Shown here one piece after another: positions 33,683 through 42,817 of a stretch of DNA of 64,000 nt. Position 1 is the first letter of the stretch; each line of letters begins with the position of its first letter. This DNA comes from Pseudomonadota bacterium. Lineage in GTDB: Bacteria > Pseudomonadota > Gammaproteobacteria > Steroidobacterales > Steroidobacteraceae. Under the pieces are notes generated by a model that did not search any database, was not told the origin of the DNA, and was given only the letters and a program-made list of their open reading frames with translations. The DNA lies in NCBI GenBank assembly GCA_016703895.1, contig JADJBE010000001.1, positions 869,501 to 933,500 on the forward strand. The letters are read 5' to 3'. Position numbers and translations under genes: made by a program.

Positions 33683-33871
33683 GCACGGCCAGCGGAGAGC
33701 CGGCGTCGGCGCGTCTGAATCGATCGCCCCCTTCGGGGGTGTCCTTACCGCCATCTGGCGCGCATTGTTCTCCGGTGTCATGGCTAACGACTTAGCGGGA
33801 CAGGAGCGCGCCAGATGCCGCCTGCGGCGATCTCCACAGACGCGCCGACGCCGGCTCTCCGCCAGTCGTGC
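33683..33871 (-). repeat. Long palindromic element, copy C
   Basis: Outer arms 33683-33717 and 33837-33871 (35 nt, three mismatches). The inner stem 33747-33763 / 33806-33822 is perfect over its apical 12 bp, and 33727-33739 is a CCCCC-TTC-GGGGG hairpin. It shares its orientation and the inner part of its arms with copy B. It follows the katG stop and is the first of two copies in the katG-34189 gap. Confidence 0.85.
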
Positions 33872-33991
33872 CCTTGGCGCTCGCGCCAGTTGAGGAAGAC
33901 GTTGCGGTAGTTGCTAGCGCCTCTCCGCCTCTCCGGCTCTCAGCTGGCAGCGCGAGCGGCTAATGTGCCGCCGAGCAAGGCATTGTGTGGC

Positions 33992-34171
33992 TGAGGGTTG
34001 CAGGAGTGCTGATGCGCAGCTGTAGAGATCGCCGCAGACAGGTCCGGCGCGCTCCTGTCCCGCCGAATGGTTAGCCGTGACACCGGGGAAAGATGCGCGC
34101 CGGACCCTGGCCAGGGCACGCCCGCAGGGCGCGATCGATCCAGCTGCGCATCAGCACTCCTGCAACCCTCA
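33992..34171 (+). repeat. Long palindromic element, copy D
   Basis: Outer arms 33992-34022 and 34141-34171 are a perfect 31-bp inverted repeat unrelated in sequence to the arms of copies B and C. The inner stem is 34039-34052 with 34095-34109 (one bulge); the small hairpin is CGCCC-GCA-GGGCG (34119-34131). The loop has TCCTG, TTAGCC and CACCGGGGAAAGAT. It is inverted relative to copy C and lies in the same convergent intergenic gap (33662-34188). Confidence 0.85.
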
Positions 34172-34188
34172 CACACACGACAGCCTCG

Positions 34189-34812
34189 TCAGCCTCGGTC
34201 GCTCTCGTGCTCCGTCAGCGCTCGTACCTCAACCGCGTCTGCCCGCCGCATTGGCCTGCCATCGATCACGCTGACTGGCGCCTGCCGCACGCCATCATGC
34301 GAGAAGACCACCGCTTCCACGACTTCATCTTCTATCCCGAAGCGCACGCCGGGGTGCGTGATGACGCGGTCGGCGTTGTACTTCATGCGGCGCTCAAAAA
34401 ACTCGTGCGGGATCTGCCGATCGAACAGAAAGAAGCTCACGGTTTCCGCCTGATCCGCAAACAGGTGCAACTGGACGTCGTTGTGTGAGGTCGCGGTACC
34501 GAGCAGTACCGCGCCGACCAGTCGCGGCTGAAAATCTGCCAGCAAACTCATGGCGGACAGTGCGACCGTGCGCTTTCGCAGCAGCTCTTGCGCGTGCTCG
34601 TCGCCACCAAACAAGCGCTGATGCTCGATCAGTGCATCCTGTATTTCGCTGTTGCGGGGCAGCTGACCTTGGTCGAACACGCCATAGCGTTCGGCGGCTT
34701 TGCGTTTGGCAGTGAGAAAGTCGCGAATGCCGTGCTCGGCCATCAGCCGCGCGGCTTCCTGCGCGACTGACTGCCGCAGGTTGTCGTTCCGCGGCGGTAG
34801 GTGCCGATTCAT
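34189..34812 (-). CDS. Conserved protein of unknown function, possible nucleotidyltransferase-like
   Basis: 207 residues, soluble. The N-terminal part (EAARLMAEHGIRDFLTAKRKAAERYG, split here at the helix turn after GIRD) is helical, and the middle (QPRLVGAVLLGTATSHNDVQLHLFAD) has the look of a degenerate nucleotidyltransferase core with N-D-V-Q in place of D-x-D. The C terminus ends in FGIEDEVVEAVVFS and a basic stretch. Proteins of this pattern occur as uncharacterised genes in many gammaproteobacteria. No function is proposed. It ends against copy D and starts just downstream of mrcA on the same strand. Confidence 0.7.
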   Translation of the reverse strand: MNRHLPPRNDNLRQSVAQEAARLMAEHGIRDFLTAKRKAAERYGVFDQGQLPRNSEIQDALIEHQRLFGGDEHAQELLRKRTVALSAMSLLADFQPRLVGAVLLGTATSHNDVQLHLFADQAETVSFFLFDRQIPHEFFERRMKYNADRVITHPGVRFGIEDEVVEAVVFSHDGVRQAPVSVIDGRPMRRADAVEVRALTEHESDRG

Positions 34813-34835
34813 AACAGACGTCGCGCTGGCCGCAA

Positions 34836-37286
34836 TCAGAAAATCTGGTCGTTAGTCGGCGGCGGTGGCCGACGGAGATCGCTGGGCGTTGCGGGTAGCG
34901 TTGGGGCAAATGGATTGCTCGCCTCGTCGCCACCCATGACGCCAATGGCGGGCAGGCGGTCGGCGCGGAAATACTCGAACACGCCTTGCTCGTCGTCGGT
35001 GACCGGACCACCGGTTGTTGGTGAGATCATGACTTGCACGATGCCGTCGGGCACTGGCAGACGACGCTCTGGCACGCCCTTGAGTGCGACCCGCATGAAG
35101 TCCAGCCAGATTGGAATTGCGGTCTTGGCGCCTTCTTCATTCTCACCCAAAGAGCGCGTCTGATCGAACCCGACCCACGCTGTCGCGACGAGATCCGGAT
35201 TGAAGCCATTGAACCAGGTGTCCATGGAGTCGTTAGTCGTACCGGTCTTGCCGGCGATATCGTTGCGACCGAGTGCCATCGCACGGCGCCCCGTGCCGCG
35301 CTTGACGACGTCGCCCATGATGCTGCTCATCAGAAAGGCAATCTGCGGCGAAATTACGCGCTCGGCGGGCCGCCCGCCTTTGAGTTTTGCGTCGCTGGGC
35401 GCACAGTCTGGGCAGACCACGGTAGGCGCAGCCTGGTAGACGACTTTGCCCGAGGGCGCTTCGATCTTCTCGATGAAATACGGCTCAACTCGAAAGCCGC
35501 CGTTGGCGAATACGGCGTACGCAGCTGCCATCTCGAGCGGTGTGGCCTGCATAGTGCCGAGCGCCAGCGTCAGGTTCTGCGGCAAGGCCTCGCGGGCGAA
35601 GCCGAAACGGGTGGCGTAGTCGGTTGCTGGCTTGAGACCCAGCTCCTTGAGGATGCGGATCGAAACGAGGTTGCGCGAGCGGACCAGGGCCTCGCGGAAA
35701 CGCATTGGACCGCCAAACGTGCCGCTCGAGTTTTCCGGGCGCCAAGCGGCTTCTTCGCCGCTGCTCTCGACCACGACAGGCGCATCAATGATGATTGACG
35801 ACGGCGTGAAGTTGCCATTCAGTGCTGCCGCGTATAGAAACGGCTTGAAGCCCGAACCGGGCTGCCGCTTTGCTTGGATAACCCGATTGAACTTGCCCAG
35901 GCCCTTGTCGAAGTAATCGAAGCCGCCGACCAGCGAGATAATGGCACCGTTGTTAGGGTTGACAGCGACCAACGCCGCCTCGGCTTCTGGTACCTGCGCG
36001 AGTCGCAGTTTAGCGTCCTTGGCATCGAACTCTTTGCCATCAAGCGTGGTGTAGATGATGTCGCCGCGCGCGAGTATCTCGCCCGCCGTTTTCGGCTCTG
36101 GCCCGAGTAACAACTCGGTTTCATACTTGCGCGCCCAGGACATACCGGACCACGCGATGTCGACCATGCCGCGCTCCTTCAGATAGACACGCGCGGATTT
36201 CTCGGCGACCGACACCACCACCGCGGGAGTCAACAGACCGACGGTGGTGTACTCCTCGAGCATGCGGTTGAACTGTTCGGCGGTCTCACTACCTGTCAGC
36301 TCGACCTTGGGCGTATCACCGCGCCAGCCGTGGCGTTGATCGTATTCCACCAACCCGTTGCGCAGCGCCTGATTGGCGGCGTTCTGAAGTTTGCCGTCGA
36401 TGCTGGTGTAGACACGATAACCGGAGTTCTGCGCGGCTGCGCCGTAGCGCTTGATGATCTCGAGCCGCACCATCTCGGCCACGTACGGCGCGTCGACCTC
36501 GGCAATCGGTCGATGCGTCTTGGCGCGCAGCGGTTCCTTGCTGGCGGCCTCCGCAGCGGTGGCGTCGATGAAACCCAGTTCGCGCATCCGACGCAGCACG
36601 TATGCGCGTCGCTCGGTCGCGCCTTGTGGATTAGTGATCGGGTTGAAGCTGGAGGGCGACTGCGGTACGCGGGCGAGGGTCGCAGCCTCGGCGAGCGTCA
36701 ACTCGGCTAACGGTTTACCAAAGTAGGTTTCGGCTGCGGCCGCCACGCCATAGGAACGTTGGCCGAAGAAGATGACGTTCAGGTAAAGACCCAATATCTC
36801 CTGCTTGGTAAACTCGCGTTCGAGCCGATAAGTTAGGAAGATCTCCTGCAGCTTGCGGCGGATCGTCCGGTCCTGCGTCAGAAACAAATTGCGCGCGGCC
36901 TGCATGGTGATGGTGCTGGCACCCTGCGCGAAGTCTGCCGAGACGACATTCACCAACATGGCGCGCGCGATGCCCTGCCAGTCGAAGCCATGGTGGCTGA
37001 AGAAACGATCGTCTTCGGCAGCGATGAAGGCGTTGCGGACGGTCTCCGGTATCTCGTCGTACTGCACGGGGCTACGCCGCTCGGTACCGATCTGTGCGAT
37101 CAGCTTGTTCTCACGCGAATAGACGCGCAGTGGCACCTGCAGCTCGATCGACTTCATGGTCGCTGCCGACGGCAGCGACGGCTCCACGTAGATGTAGCTG
37201 CAGGCGATGCCGTACGCCGCCAAGACTGTGACCGTGATCACACTGAATGCACCTGCTAACGCCAAACGTATCAATTTTCGACTCAC
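34836..37286 (-). CDS. mrcA: Penicillin-binding protein 1A
   Basis: 816 residues from a GTG. An N-terminal membrane anchor is followed by the GT51 glycosyltransferase (EDDRFFSHHGFDWQG, with the catalytic Glu) and then an inserted OB-like domain. The transpeptidase has GSGFKPF (Ser-x-x-Lys), SRN and AGKTGTTND (Lys-Thr-Gly). It polymerises and crosslinks peptidoglycan. It is divergent from pilMNOPQ, the normal gammaproteobacterial order. The 386-base gap between them holds a riboswitch on the plus strand. Confidence 0.96.
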   Translation of the reverse strand: MSRKLIRLALAGAFSVITVTVLAAYGIACSYIYVEPSLPSAATMKSIELQVPLRVYSRENKLIAQIGTERRSPVQYDEIPETVRNAFIAAEDDRFFSHHGFDWQGIARAMLVNVVSADFAQGASTITMQAARNLFLTQDRTIRRKLQEIFLTYRLEREFTKQEILGLYLNVIFFGQRSYGVAAAAETYFGKPLAELTLAEAATLARVPQSPSSFNPITNPQGATERRAYVLRRMRELGFIDATAAEAASKEPLRAKTHRPIAEVDAPYVAEMVRLEIIKRYGAAAQNSGYRVYTSIDGKLQNAANQALRNGLVEYDQRHGWRGDTPKVELTGSETAEQFNRMLEEYTTVGLLTPAVVVSVAEKSARVYLKERGMVDIAWSGMSWARKYETELLLGPEPKTAGEILARGDIIYTTLDGKEFDAKDAKLRLAQVPEAEAALVAVNPNNGAIISLVGGFDYFDKGLGKFNRVIQAKRQPGSGFKPFLYAAALNGNFTPSSIIIDAPVVVESSGEEAAWRPENSSGTFGGPMRFREALVRSRNLVSIRILKELGLKPATDYATRFGFAREALPQNLTLALGTMQATPLEMAAAYAVFANGGFRVEPYFIEKIEAPSGKVVYQAAPTVVCPDCAPSDAKLKGGRPAERVISPQIAFLMSSIMGDVVKRGTGRRAMALGRNDIAGKTGTTNDSMDTWFNGFNPDLVATAWVGFDQTRSLGENEEGAKTAIPIWLDFMRVALKGVPERRLPVPDGIVQVMISPTTGGPVTDDEQGVFEYFRADRLPAIGVMGGDEASNPFAPTLPATPSDLRRPPPPTNDQIF

Positions 37287-37302
37287 GACTGCTCGTACCT
37301 TA

Positions 37303-37331
37303 TTGCGCCTTTACTGGCACCTATGCATAGT
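37303..37331 (+). promoter_or_regulatory. Promoter upstream of the c-di-GMP riboswitch
   Basis: -35 TTGCGC (37303-37308), 17-base spacer and -10 CATAGT (37326-37331). The predicted transcription start, near 37338, is only a few bases before the aptamer, the usual spacing for a riboswitch leader. Confidence 0.4.
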
Positions 37332-37340
37332 AATTGCTGT

Positions 37341-37427
37341 TGATGGGCAAACTCGTCGAAAGATGAGGACGCAAAGCTTCCGGTCTACGGGTCGATGATG
37401 ATCTAGGACAGCGGGGTTGCCGATGGG
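37341..37427 (+). ncRNA. c-di-GMP-I (GEMM-I) riboswitch aptamer before pilMNOPQ
   Basis: The class I consensus is present in order: GGGCAAA (37345-37351), a 6-bp stem capped by a GAAA tetraloop (CTCGTC-GAAA-GATGAG, 37352-37367), GGACGCAAAGC (37367-37377), then CCGG and the 3' block GCGGGGTTGCCGATGG (37411-37426). The GNRA loop, the GCAAA core and the ligand-binding 3' C region match known aptamers closely. It lies 245 bases before pilM on the same strand and antisense to mrcA. No clear terminator or ribosome-site platform was found downstream; a run of six T at about 37518-37523 lacks a good stem. See the matching finding. Confidence 0.92.
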
Positions 37428-37589
37428 AGTCGAATCGCGGGCCAGTCGCTTGAGCTCCGCGCCGGTCTCGCCACCGTCATACCGCCACTATCCATGTCCT
37501 CGATCCCGGTCAGGCCACTTTTTTGAGTCCGTTGTCACGTTTGGACACCGGAACGGCCGATTTGGGTGTATTTCGTGAGGAAGGTCTCG

Positions 37590-37618
37590 TTCAATTTAAC
37601 TTCATGCTGATATATAGT
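37590..37618 (+). promoter_or_regulatory. Possible second promoter of pilM
   Basis: TTCAAT (37590-37595) and TATAGT (37613-37618) with a 17-base spacer, 55 bases before the pilM start. If active it would bypass the riboswitch. The rest of the leader (37428-37589) shows no gene. Confidence 0.35.
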
Positions 37619-37672
37619 GTCCGCCATTCTAAACCCGCTGCGCGAATCAGGGCGTAACTCACTGAAAGGTAT

Positions 37673-38743
37673 GTGAAAGTGATGTTCCTTTTACGTAAGG
37701 ATCGCCCTCTCCTTGGGCTTGACATAACGACATCCTCGGTCAAATTGATCGAGCTGTCGCGCGCTGGCGGCACGTATCGAGTCGAATCGTACGCGGCCGA
37801 ACCCACGCCGCAAAACGCCATGAACGAAAAGGCAATTGTTGACGCGGAAGCGGTCGGCGAAGCCATTCGGCGTGCGGTCAAGCGCGCCGGCGCCAAGAGC
37901 CGGGAGGTCGCGATCGCCATTTCGGGCGATGCCGCGATCACCAAGGTCATTCAGATGCCGCGCAATCTCCGCGAAGTGGATCTCGAGGCACAGGTCGAGA
38001 TGCAAGCGGACCAGTACATCCCGTTTCCGATGGACGAGGGGGGATACGATTTCGAAGTCCTGGGTCCGTCGGAGAAAGACCCGGAGACCAATGACGTGTT
38101 GCTGGTTGCGACACGGTCTGAGAACGTCGAGCAGCGTCAGGCTGCGGTCAGCGCCGCGGGTTTGACGCCCAAGATCGTCGACGTGGAAGCCTTTGCGCTC
38201 GAGAACGCCTGCAAACTGATGCAGCATCAGATGCCCGATGGGGGCATCGACCGGACGATGGCGGTGGTCGACTTCGGCGCGAGCAGCACCACATTTTCCG
38301 TGTTGCGCAACATGAAAGTCATCTACACGCGCGATTTCACGTTCGGCGGACAGCAGCTCACCGAAGAGATCATGCGGACTTACGGTTTGTCGATGGAAGA
38401 GGCCGGCCGCGCCAAGAAGGAAGGCGGCTTGCCCGGCAACTTCCAGGCTGAAGTGCTAGATCCGTTCATTGATGACATGACGCAGCAAGTTAGCCGGTCG
38501 CTACAGTTCTATCTGGCCTCTGGCTCGGGCCGTGAGCAGCCGGAGAAGATCCTGGTCTGCGGCGGTTGCGCCAATATTTCCGGTGTGGCGGATGTGATCG
38601 CGAGTCGTGTCGGCATCAGTGCCGAGCGCGGTGATCCCCTCGGCACGATGAAGCTGTCGTCGCGTGCCAAGGCACAGGCGGTGGCACGTGATGCAACTGC
38701 GCTGCTGACCGCCTGCGGTCTTGCCCTGCGGAGCTTCGACTAA
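37673..38743 (+). CDS. pilM: Type IV pilus assembly protein PilM
   Basis: 356 residues with the actin-like ATPase fold. LLGLDITTSSVKLIEL (phosphate 1) opens it, AVVDFGASSTTFSVL (phosphate 2) lies in the middle, and ILVCGGCANISGVADVI is the adenosine motif near the end. PilM is cytoplasmic and binds the N-terminal tail of PilN, linking the inner-membrane alignment complex to the motor. The annotated start is a GTG with ATG two codons later in the same frame. First gene of pilMNOPQ; its last base overlaps the pilN ATG. Confidence 0.96.
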   Translation: MKVMFLLRKDRPLLGLDITTSSVKLIELSRAGGTYRVESYAAEPTPQNAMNEKAIVDAEAVGEAIRRAVKRAGAKSREVAIAISGDAAITKVIQMPRNLREVDLEAQVEMQADQYIPFPMDEGGYDFEVLGPSEKDPETNDVLLVATRSENVEQRQAAVSAAGLTPKIVDVEAFALENACKLMQHQMPDGGIDRTMAVVDFGASSTTFSVLRNMKVIYTRDFTFGGQQLTEEIMRTYGLSMEEAGRAKKEGGLPGNFQAEVLDPFIDDMTQQVSRSLQFYLASGSGREQPEKILVCGGCANISGVADVIASRVGISAERGDPLGTMKLSSRAKAQAVARDATALLTACGLALRSFD

Positions 38744-39345
38744 TGCCACGTATTAATCTATTGCCCTGGCGCGCTGAGCAACGCCGCGAGAAGAAAACTC
38801 GCTTTCTGATCGCACTGGGTGGTGCCGCGCTCGCGGCCTGTGCCGTTGCATTCATTGGTTATCTCACCTTCGACGGCATGGTTCGTTCGCAAGAGGAACG
38901 CAACCAGCGGCTGCGCACCGAGATCGCCGAGCTCGACAAGCAGATCGAGAAGATCAACAGCCTGGAGCAGGAAAAGAACCGTTTCATCGCGCGTATGGAC
39001 ATCATCGAGAAGCTGCAGCGCTCGCGCCCCGAGATCGTCCATGTGTTCGACGAACTGTCAAAGACAGTCCCGGATGGCACGTATCTCACCAGCATTACGC
39101 AGACGGAGAAGCGCCTGAAACTCGAGGGCGTTGCACAGTCTTCGACGCGCGTTTCGGCATTCATGCGTCGTATCGATGAATCGAGCTGGCTCAAGAACCC
39201 AGAGCTCGAAGTGATCGAGAACAAGCCCAATGGACCACTTGGCTCATCGTTTGTGTTGTTCGCCGATCAAGTAACGGTGGTCAGCGCGGAACCTGAAGCC
39301 GAAGACAACAAGCCGCGGCAACGCCGCGCCCAGGCCGGGAGCTGA
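38743..39345 (+). CDS. pilN: Type IV pilus assembly protein PilN
   Basis: 200 residues. It begins MPRINLLPWRAEQRREKK, the conserved INLLPWR tail that docks into PilM, followed by one membrane helix (about 25-45), a coiled coil (about 50-90) and a ferredoxin-like periplasmic domain. It pairs with PilO to form the inner-membrane alignment ring. One-base overlap with pilM, four bases before pilO. Confidence 0.96.
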   Translation: MPRINLLPWRAEQRREKKTRFLIALGGAALAACAVAFIGYLTFDGMVRSQEERNQRLRTEIAELDKQIEKINSLEQEKNRFIARMDIIEKLQRSRPEIVHVFDELSKTVPDGTYLTSITQTEKRLKLEGVAQSSTRVSAFMRRIDESSWLKNPELEVIENKPNGPLGSSFVLFADQVTVVSAEPEAEDNKPRQRRAQAGS

Positions 39346-39349
39346 GCGC

Positions 39350-40015
39350 ATGAGCGTATTGGACGATCTTCGCGCGCTAGATCCTAACGACCCCGGTCGC
39401 TGGCCGTTGCCGGTTCGGGCTGGTGTGGTCGGTATTGCATTCGTCGCCATGTTGGGCGCGCTGTTCTATTTTCTCGTCTGGAACAAGCAGAAGCCGATCC
39501 TCGATCAACGCGTGCAGCAAGAGCAGACGCTGCGTGGCGAGTTCCAGACCAAGCATTCCAAGGCCGCCAATCTGGCGCTTTATGAGCAGCAGCTGGCGGA
39601 CATCGGCCGCTCTTTCGGCGCACTCCTGCGGCAGTTGCCCGGCAAGACAGAAGTACCGAGTTTGCTGGTCGACATCTCGCAAGTGGGTGTCGCTTCGGGC
39701 CTGCAGGAAAAATTGTTTCAGCCGGCGCCTGAGATCAAGAAGGATTTCTATGCTGAGCTGCCGATCAAGATCCGTTTGACGGGTAGCTACCATCAGTTTG
39801 GCGAATTCGTGAGTGGCATCGCGGCGTTGCCTCGAATCGTCACGTTGCACGACATCGCCATCGCGTCAGCGGAAAAAGACTCTTTTGACCAACTGACGCT
39901 CGATCTCACCGGCAAGACCTATCGCTACCTCGATGAGGAAGAGATAGCCGTTGCCGAGGCGGACAAGCGCAAAGCGGACCAAGTCAATCAAGCCGTGCAG
40001 GGCGGCGCTGAATAA
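39350..40015 (+). CDS. pilO: Type IV pilus inner membrane protein PilO
   Basis: 221 residues: short cytoplasmic N terminus (LRALDPNDPGRWPLPVR), one membrane helix (about 25-45), coiled coil, then the periplasmic domain with LPGKTEVPSLLVDISQ and FVSGIAALPRIVTLHDI, both typical of PilO. It forms heterodimers with PilN and contacts PilP. The C terminus after LTGKTYRYL is Ala- and Lys-rich. Confidence 0.95.
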   Translation: MSVLDDLRALDPNDPGRWPLPVRAGVVGIAFVAMLGALFYFLVWNKQKPILDQRVQQEQTLRGEFQTKHSKAANLALYEQQLADIGRSFGALLRQLPGKTEVPSLLVDISQVGVASGLQEKLFQPAPEIKKDFYAELPIKIRLTGSYHQFGEFVSGIAALPRIVTLHDIAIASAEKDSFDQLTLDLTGKTYRYLDEEEIAVAEADKRKADQVNQAVQGGAE

Positions 40016-40036
40016 GCGCGCAACAGGGACAGAGGC

Positions 40037-40573
40037 ATGAGCAGGGTAGAAAATTTCAAATTAGCGTGGCCGCCAGTATTGCTGCTGGCAGCGCTGTCGC
40101 TGTCGTTGGTGGGCTGTTCCAGCAAGAACGACGAGTTGGATCGTTTCATTAGCGATACCAAACAACAGCCCGGCGGGCGCGTTGAACCGCTACCGGAAGT
40201 AAAGCCTTACGAATCGTTCGCTTATGGTGCGACGACGATGCGCTCACCTTTCCAGCCCGGTGGCTCGGGCCAAGGCCCCACGGGTAGCCCGCAGTTGCGG
40301 CCGGATCAGCGCCGCAATCGAGAATTTCTCGAGCAGTTTTCGCTCGATACACTGAAAATGGTTGGCACGCTGAACATCGAGTCCAGGACCTATGGTCTGG
40401 TACAGACCAAGGACGGGCTCGTGCATCGCATACAGCCAGGCAATTACATTGGCCAGAGCGACGGCAAGGTCGTCGACGTCTCGGCTTCCAAGATTAGCGT
40501 CGTGGAAATCACTCCGGACGGACTCGGCGGTTATATGGAACGCCCCGCCGCGCTCGCCTTGAACACACGATGA
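40037..40573 (+). CDS. pilP: Type IV pilus lipoprotein PilP
   Basis: 178 residues. Lipoprotein signal with lipobox LVGC (about residues 24-27), a disordered Pro/Gln-rich linker and the beta-sandwich C-terminal domain (LKMVGTLNIESRTYGLVQ, GNYIGQSDGKVVDVS). PilP joins the PilNO ring to the secretin PilQ across the periplasm. It overlaps pilQ by four bases when the most upstream pilQ start is used. Confidence 0.95.
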   Translation: MSRVENFKLAWPPVLLLAALSLSLVGCSSKNDELDRFISDTKQQPGGRVEPLPEVKPYESFAYGATTMRSPFQPGGSGQGPTGSPQLRPDQRRNREFLEQFSLDTLKMVGTLNIESRTYGLVQTKDGLVHRIQPGNYIGQSDGKVVDVSASKISVVEITPDGLGGYMERPAALALNTR

Positions 40574-42771
40574 TCCGCGACAGGGAGATGGATCGAATGA
40601 AGAACTTCAACGCCCGCCAATCGGCAATGGCCGCAATCTTGTGGGCCACAGCCGGAATTGTCGGTCTGCTGGCGACTGCGACTGTCGCCGTTGCCCAGCC
40701 AGCGCCCAATACGTTGGAGGCCATCGATGTGCAGACGCTGCCAGGTCAGCAACTGCAGGTCACGATGAAGCTTTCCGGCCCGGCCCCGGAGCCGCTCTCG
40801 TTCACCATCGACAACCCGGCGCGGATTTCATTCGACTTACCCAACACCGTACTCGCGTTACCGTCGCGTCGCATCGACGTGCGGTCGGCCGGTCTCGATA
40901 CGATTCTCGCCGCGGAAGCTGCGGGCCGTACGCGCCTGGTGATGAACCTCGATCGCTTGGTGCCCTACGAAACGCGTGTTGCGGGCGATACGATCGTCGT
41001 GACGCTGGGCGCTGCCGCCGTTGCCGCGCAGCCGGCCGCTGCCGCGCGTAACGCAGCGTCCAATTCGGTCGTTAGCGCCGCACCCAGCGGTCCGCGCGCT
41101 ATCCGTTCCATTGATTTTCGCCGCGGCAACGACGGCGCCGGCCGCGTCGTCGTGCGCTTGTCCGATCCGCGCACGCCGATCAGCCTCAAGCAGCTCGGCA
41201 ATCAGATCGTGGTCGATTTCGCGGGAGCGGACGTGCCGCGCAATCTGATGCGCCGCTATGACGCGGTTGATTTTGCCACTCCGGTGAGCAATTTCGACGT
41301 CACGCGCGTTGACGAAGGTGCTCGCATTGCCATCAACGCCACCGGCGACTACGAGCAGCTCGCCTATCAGTCTGACGATCAATACGTCATCGAGATTCAG
41401 CCCCGCCGCAAGGCCGCCGAGCAGGCCGAAGTCAAACGCGCTTACACGGGCGAGCGTCTGACACTCAATTTCCAGGACATCGAGACACGCGCCGTGCTGC
41501 AGTTGCTGGCCGACGCCAGCGGCCAGAACATTGTTGTGTCCGACAGTGTGCAGGGTAGCGTCACGTTGCGTTTGCAGAACGTGCCGTGGGACCAGGCCCT
41601 CGACATCGTGTTGCGCACCAAGGGGCTCGACAAGCGCCGCGACGACAACGTCATCATCATTGCGCCGGCCGACGAGCTGGCAGCGCGCGAGAAATCCGAA
41701 CTTGCCGCCAAGAAAGACATCCAGGAACTCGCGCCACTGCGTTCTGAGTATCTGCAGGTCAACTATGCCAAAGCGGCAGACCTCGCCGACCTCATCAAGG
41801 CGCAGGGCAGCGGCGGTTCGCTGTTGTCGGCGCGCGGCAGCGTCGCGGTGGACGAACGCACTAACACCTTGCTGCTGCAGGACACGGTCGATCGGTTGGC
41901 GGACATTCGCCGGCTTGTCGGCACGCTGGACATTCCCGTCCGCCAGGTGTTGATCGAAGCGCGCATCGTGATCGTGAACGACGACTTCTCGCGCGAGCTC
42001 GGCGTACGCGCCGGTTTCACAGGTAGTCAGCGCAATGGCAACGACGGCGTGTTCCTCACCTCCGGCAGCGCCGAGTCGGTCGATACCGGCCTCGGTTCTG
42101 CGCTCGACAACTTGTCGGGTGGCGGCGTATCGCCGTACCCGATCGAGGTACCTGTCGGCGGCGTGGCCTCCAACCGCTACAACGTCAATCTACCCGTGTC
42201 GAACCCGGCCGGACGGCTCGCGTTCATGCTGCTCGGCTCCGATTACATCGTCGATCTCGAGTTGTCAGCGGCGCAGGCCGAAGGCCGCGGCGAGATCATC
42301 TCCTCGCCGCGCGTCATCACCGCCAACCAGCGCGAGGCCAGCATCGAGCAGGGCGTCGAGATTCCCTACCAGGAAGCCGCGTCCTCGGGTGCGACCACGA
42401 TTCAATTCAAGAAAGCGGTGTTGGCCCTCAAGGTCACCCCGCAGATCACGCCTGACAACCGCATCATTCTCGATCTCAACGTCAAGAAGGACTCGGTCGG
42501 CCAGGTGGTCGTGAGCTCCGGTGGCGTCAACGTACCCTCGATCGACACGCGCGAGATCAGCACCCAGGTGCTGGTGAACGACGGTCAGACGGTGGTGCTG
42601 GGCGGCATTCTCGAGACCGAGAAGCGCGACACCGAACAGAAGGTTCCCTACCTCGGCGACGTGCCGGTGCTGGGGCGCCTGTTCAAGACGACTCGCAAGA
42701 CCAACAACAAGGATGAGCTGCTGATCTTCGTCACCCCGAAGATTCTGCGTGAAGGGGTCAGCGTGTACTGA
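40570..42771 (+). CDS. pilQ: Type IV pilus secretin PilQ
   Basis: 733 residues from the overlapping ATG; the ATG at 40600 with its own GGGAG upstream also gives a good signal peptide (ending AVAQ). Two AMIN domains (about 45-145 and 175-285) bind peptidoglycan, then N0/N1 secretin modules (LTLNFQDIETRAVLQLLAD) and the secretin core (VPYLGDVPVLGRLFK, FVTPKIL at the end). It forms the outer-membrane pore for the pilus. Final structural gene of the pil operon. Confidence 0.96.
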   Translation: MIRDREMDRMKNFNARQSAMAAILWATAGIVGLLATATVAVAQPAPNTLEAIDVQTLPGQQLQVTMKLSGPAPEPLSFTIDNPARISFDLPNTVLALPSRRIDVRSAGLDTILAAEAAGRTRLVMNLDRLVPYETRVAGDTIVVTLGAAAVAAQPAAAARNAASNSVVSAAPSGPRAIRSIDFRRGNDGAGRVVVRLSDPRTPISLKQLGNQIVVDFAGADVPRNLMRRYDAVDFATPVSNFDVTRVDEGARIAINATGDYEQLAYQSDDQYVIEIQPRRKAAEQAEVKRAYTGERLTLNFQDIETRAVLQLLADASGQNIVVSDSVQGSVTLRLQNVPWDQALDIVLRTKGLDKRRDDNVIIIAPADELAAREKSELAAKKDIQELAPLRSEYLQVNYAKAADLADLIKAQGSGGSLLSARGSVAVDERTNTLLLQDTVDRLADIRRLVGTLDIPVRQVLIEARIVIVNDDFSRELGVRAGFTGSQRNGNDGVFLTSGSAESVDTGLGSALDNLSGGGVSPYPIEVPVGGVASNRYNVNLPVSNPAGRLAFMLLGSDYIVDLELSAAQAEGRGEIISSPRVITANQREASIEQGVEIPYQEAASSGATTIQFKKAVLALKVTPQITPDNRIILDLNVKKDSVGQVVVSSGGVNVPSIDTREISTQVLVNDGQTVVLGGILETEKRDTEQKVPYLGDVPVLGRLFKTTRKTNNKDELLIFVTPKILREGVSVY

Positions 42772-42817
42772 CGGGTAAGGGACCCGCACAGCACGTCAGT
42801 CATTCAGGTAAACACAC

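Noticed and set aside
32840..33781. 313-residue minus-strand frame over the end of katG
   Set aside because: Shadow of katG that continues into palindromic copy C; no recognisable protein.
33974..34190. Integron attC site or transposon end, because of the GTTAGCC in a palindrome
   Set aside because: The sequence does not fit the attC core consensus and no integrase or transposase is nearby.
37500..37530. Intrinsic terminator at the run of six T after the riboswitch
   Set aside because: No stable stem could be found directly upstream of the T run.
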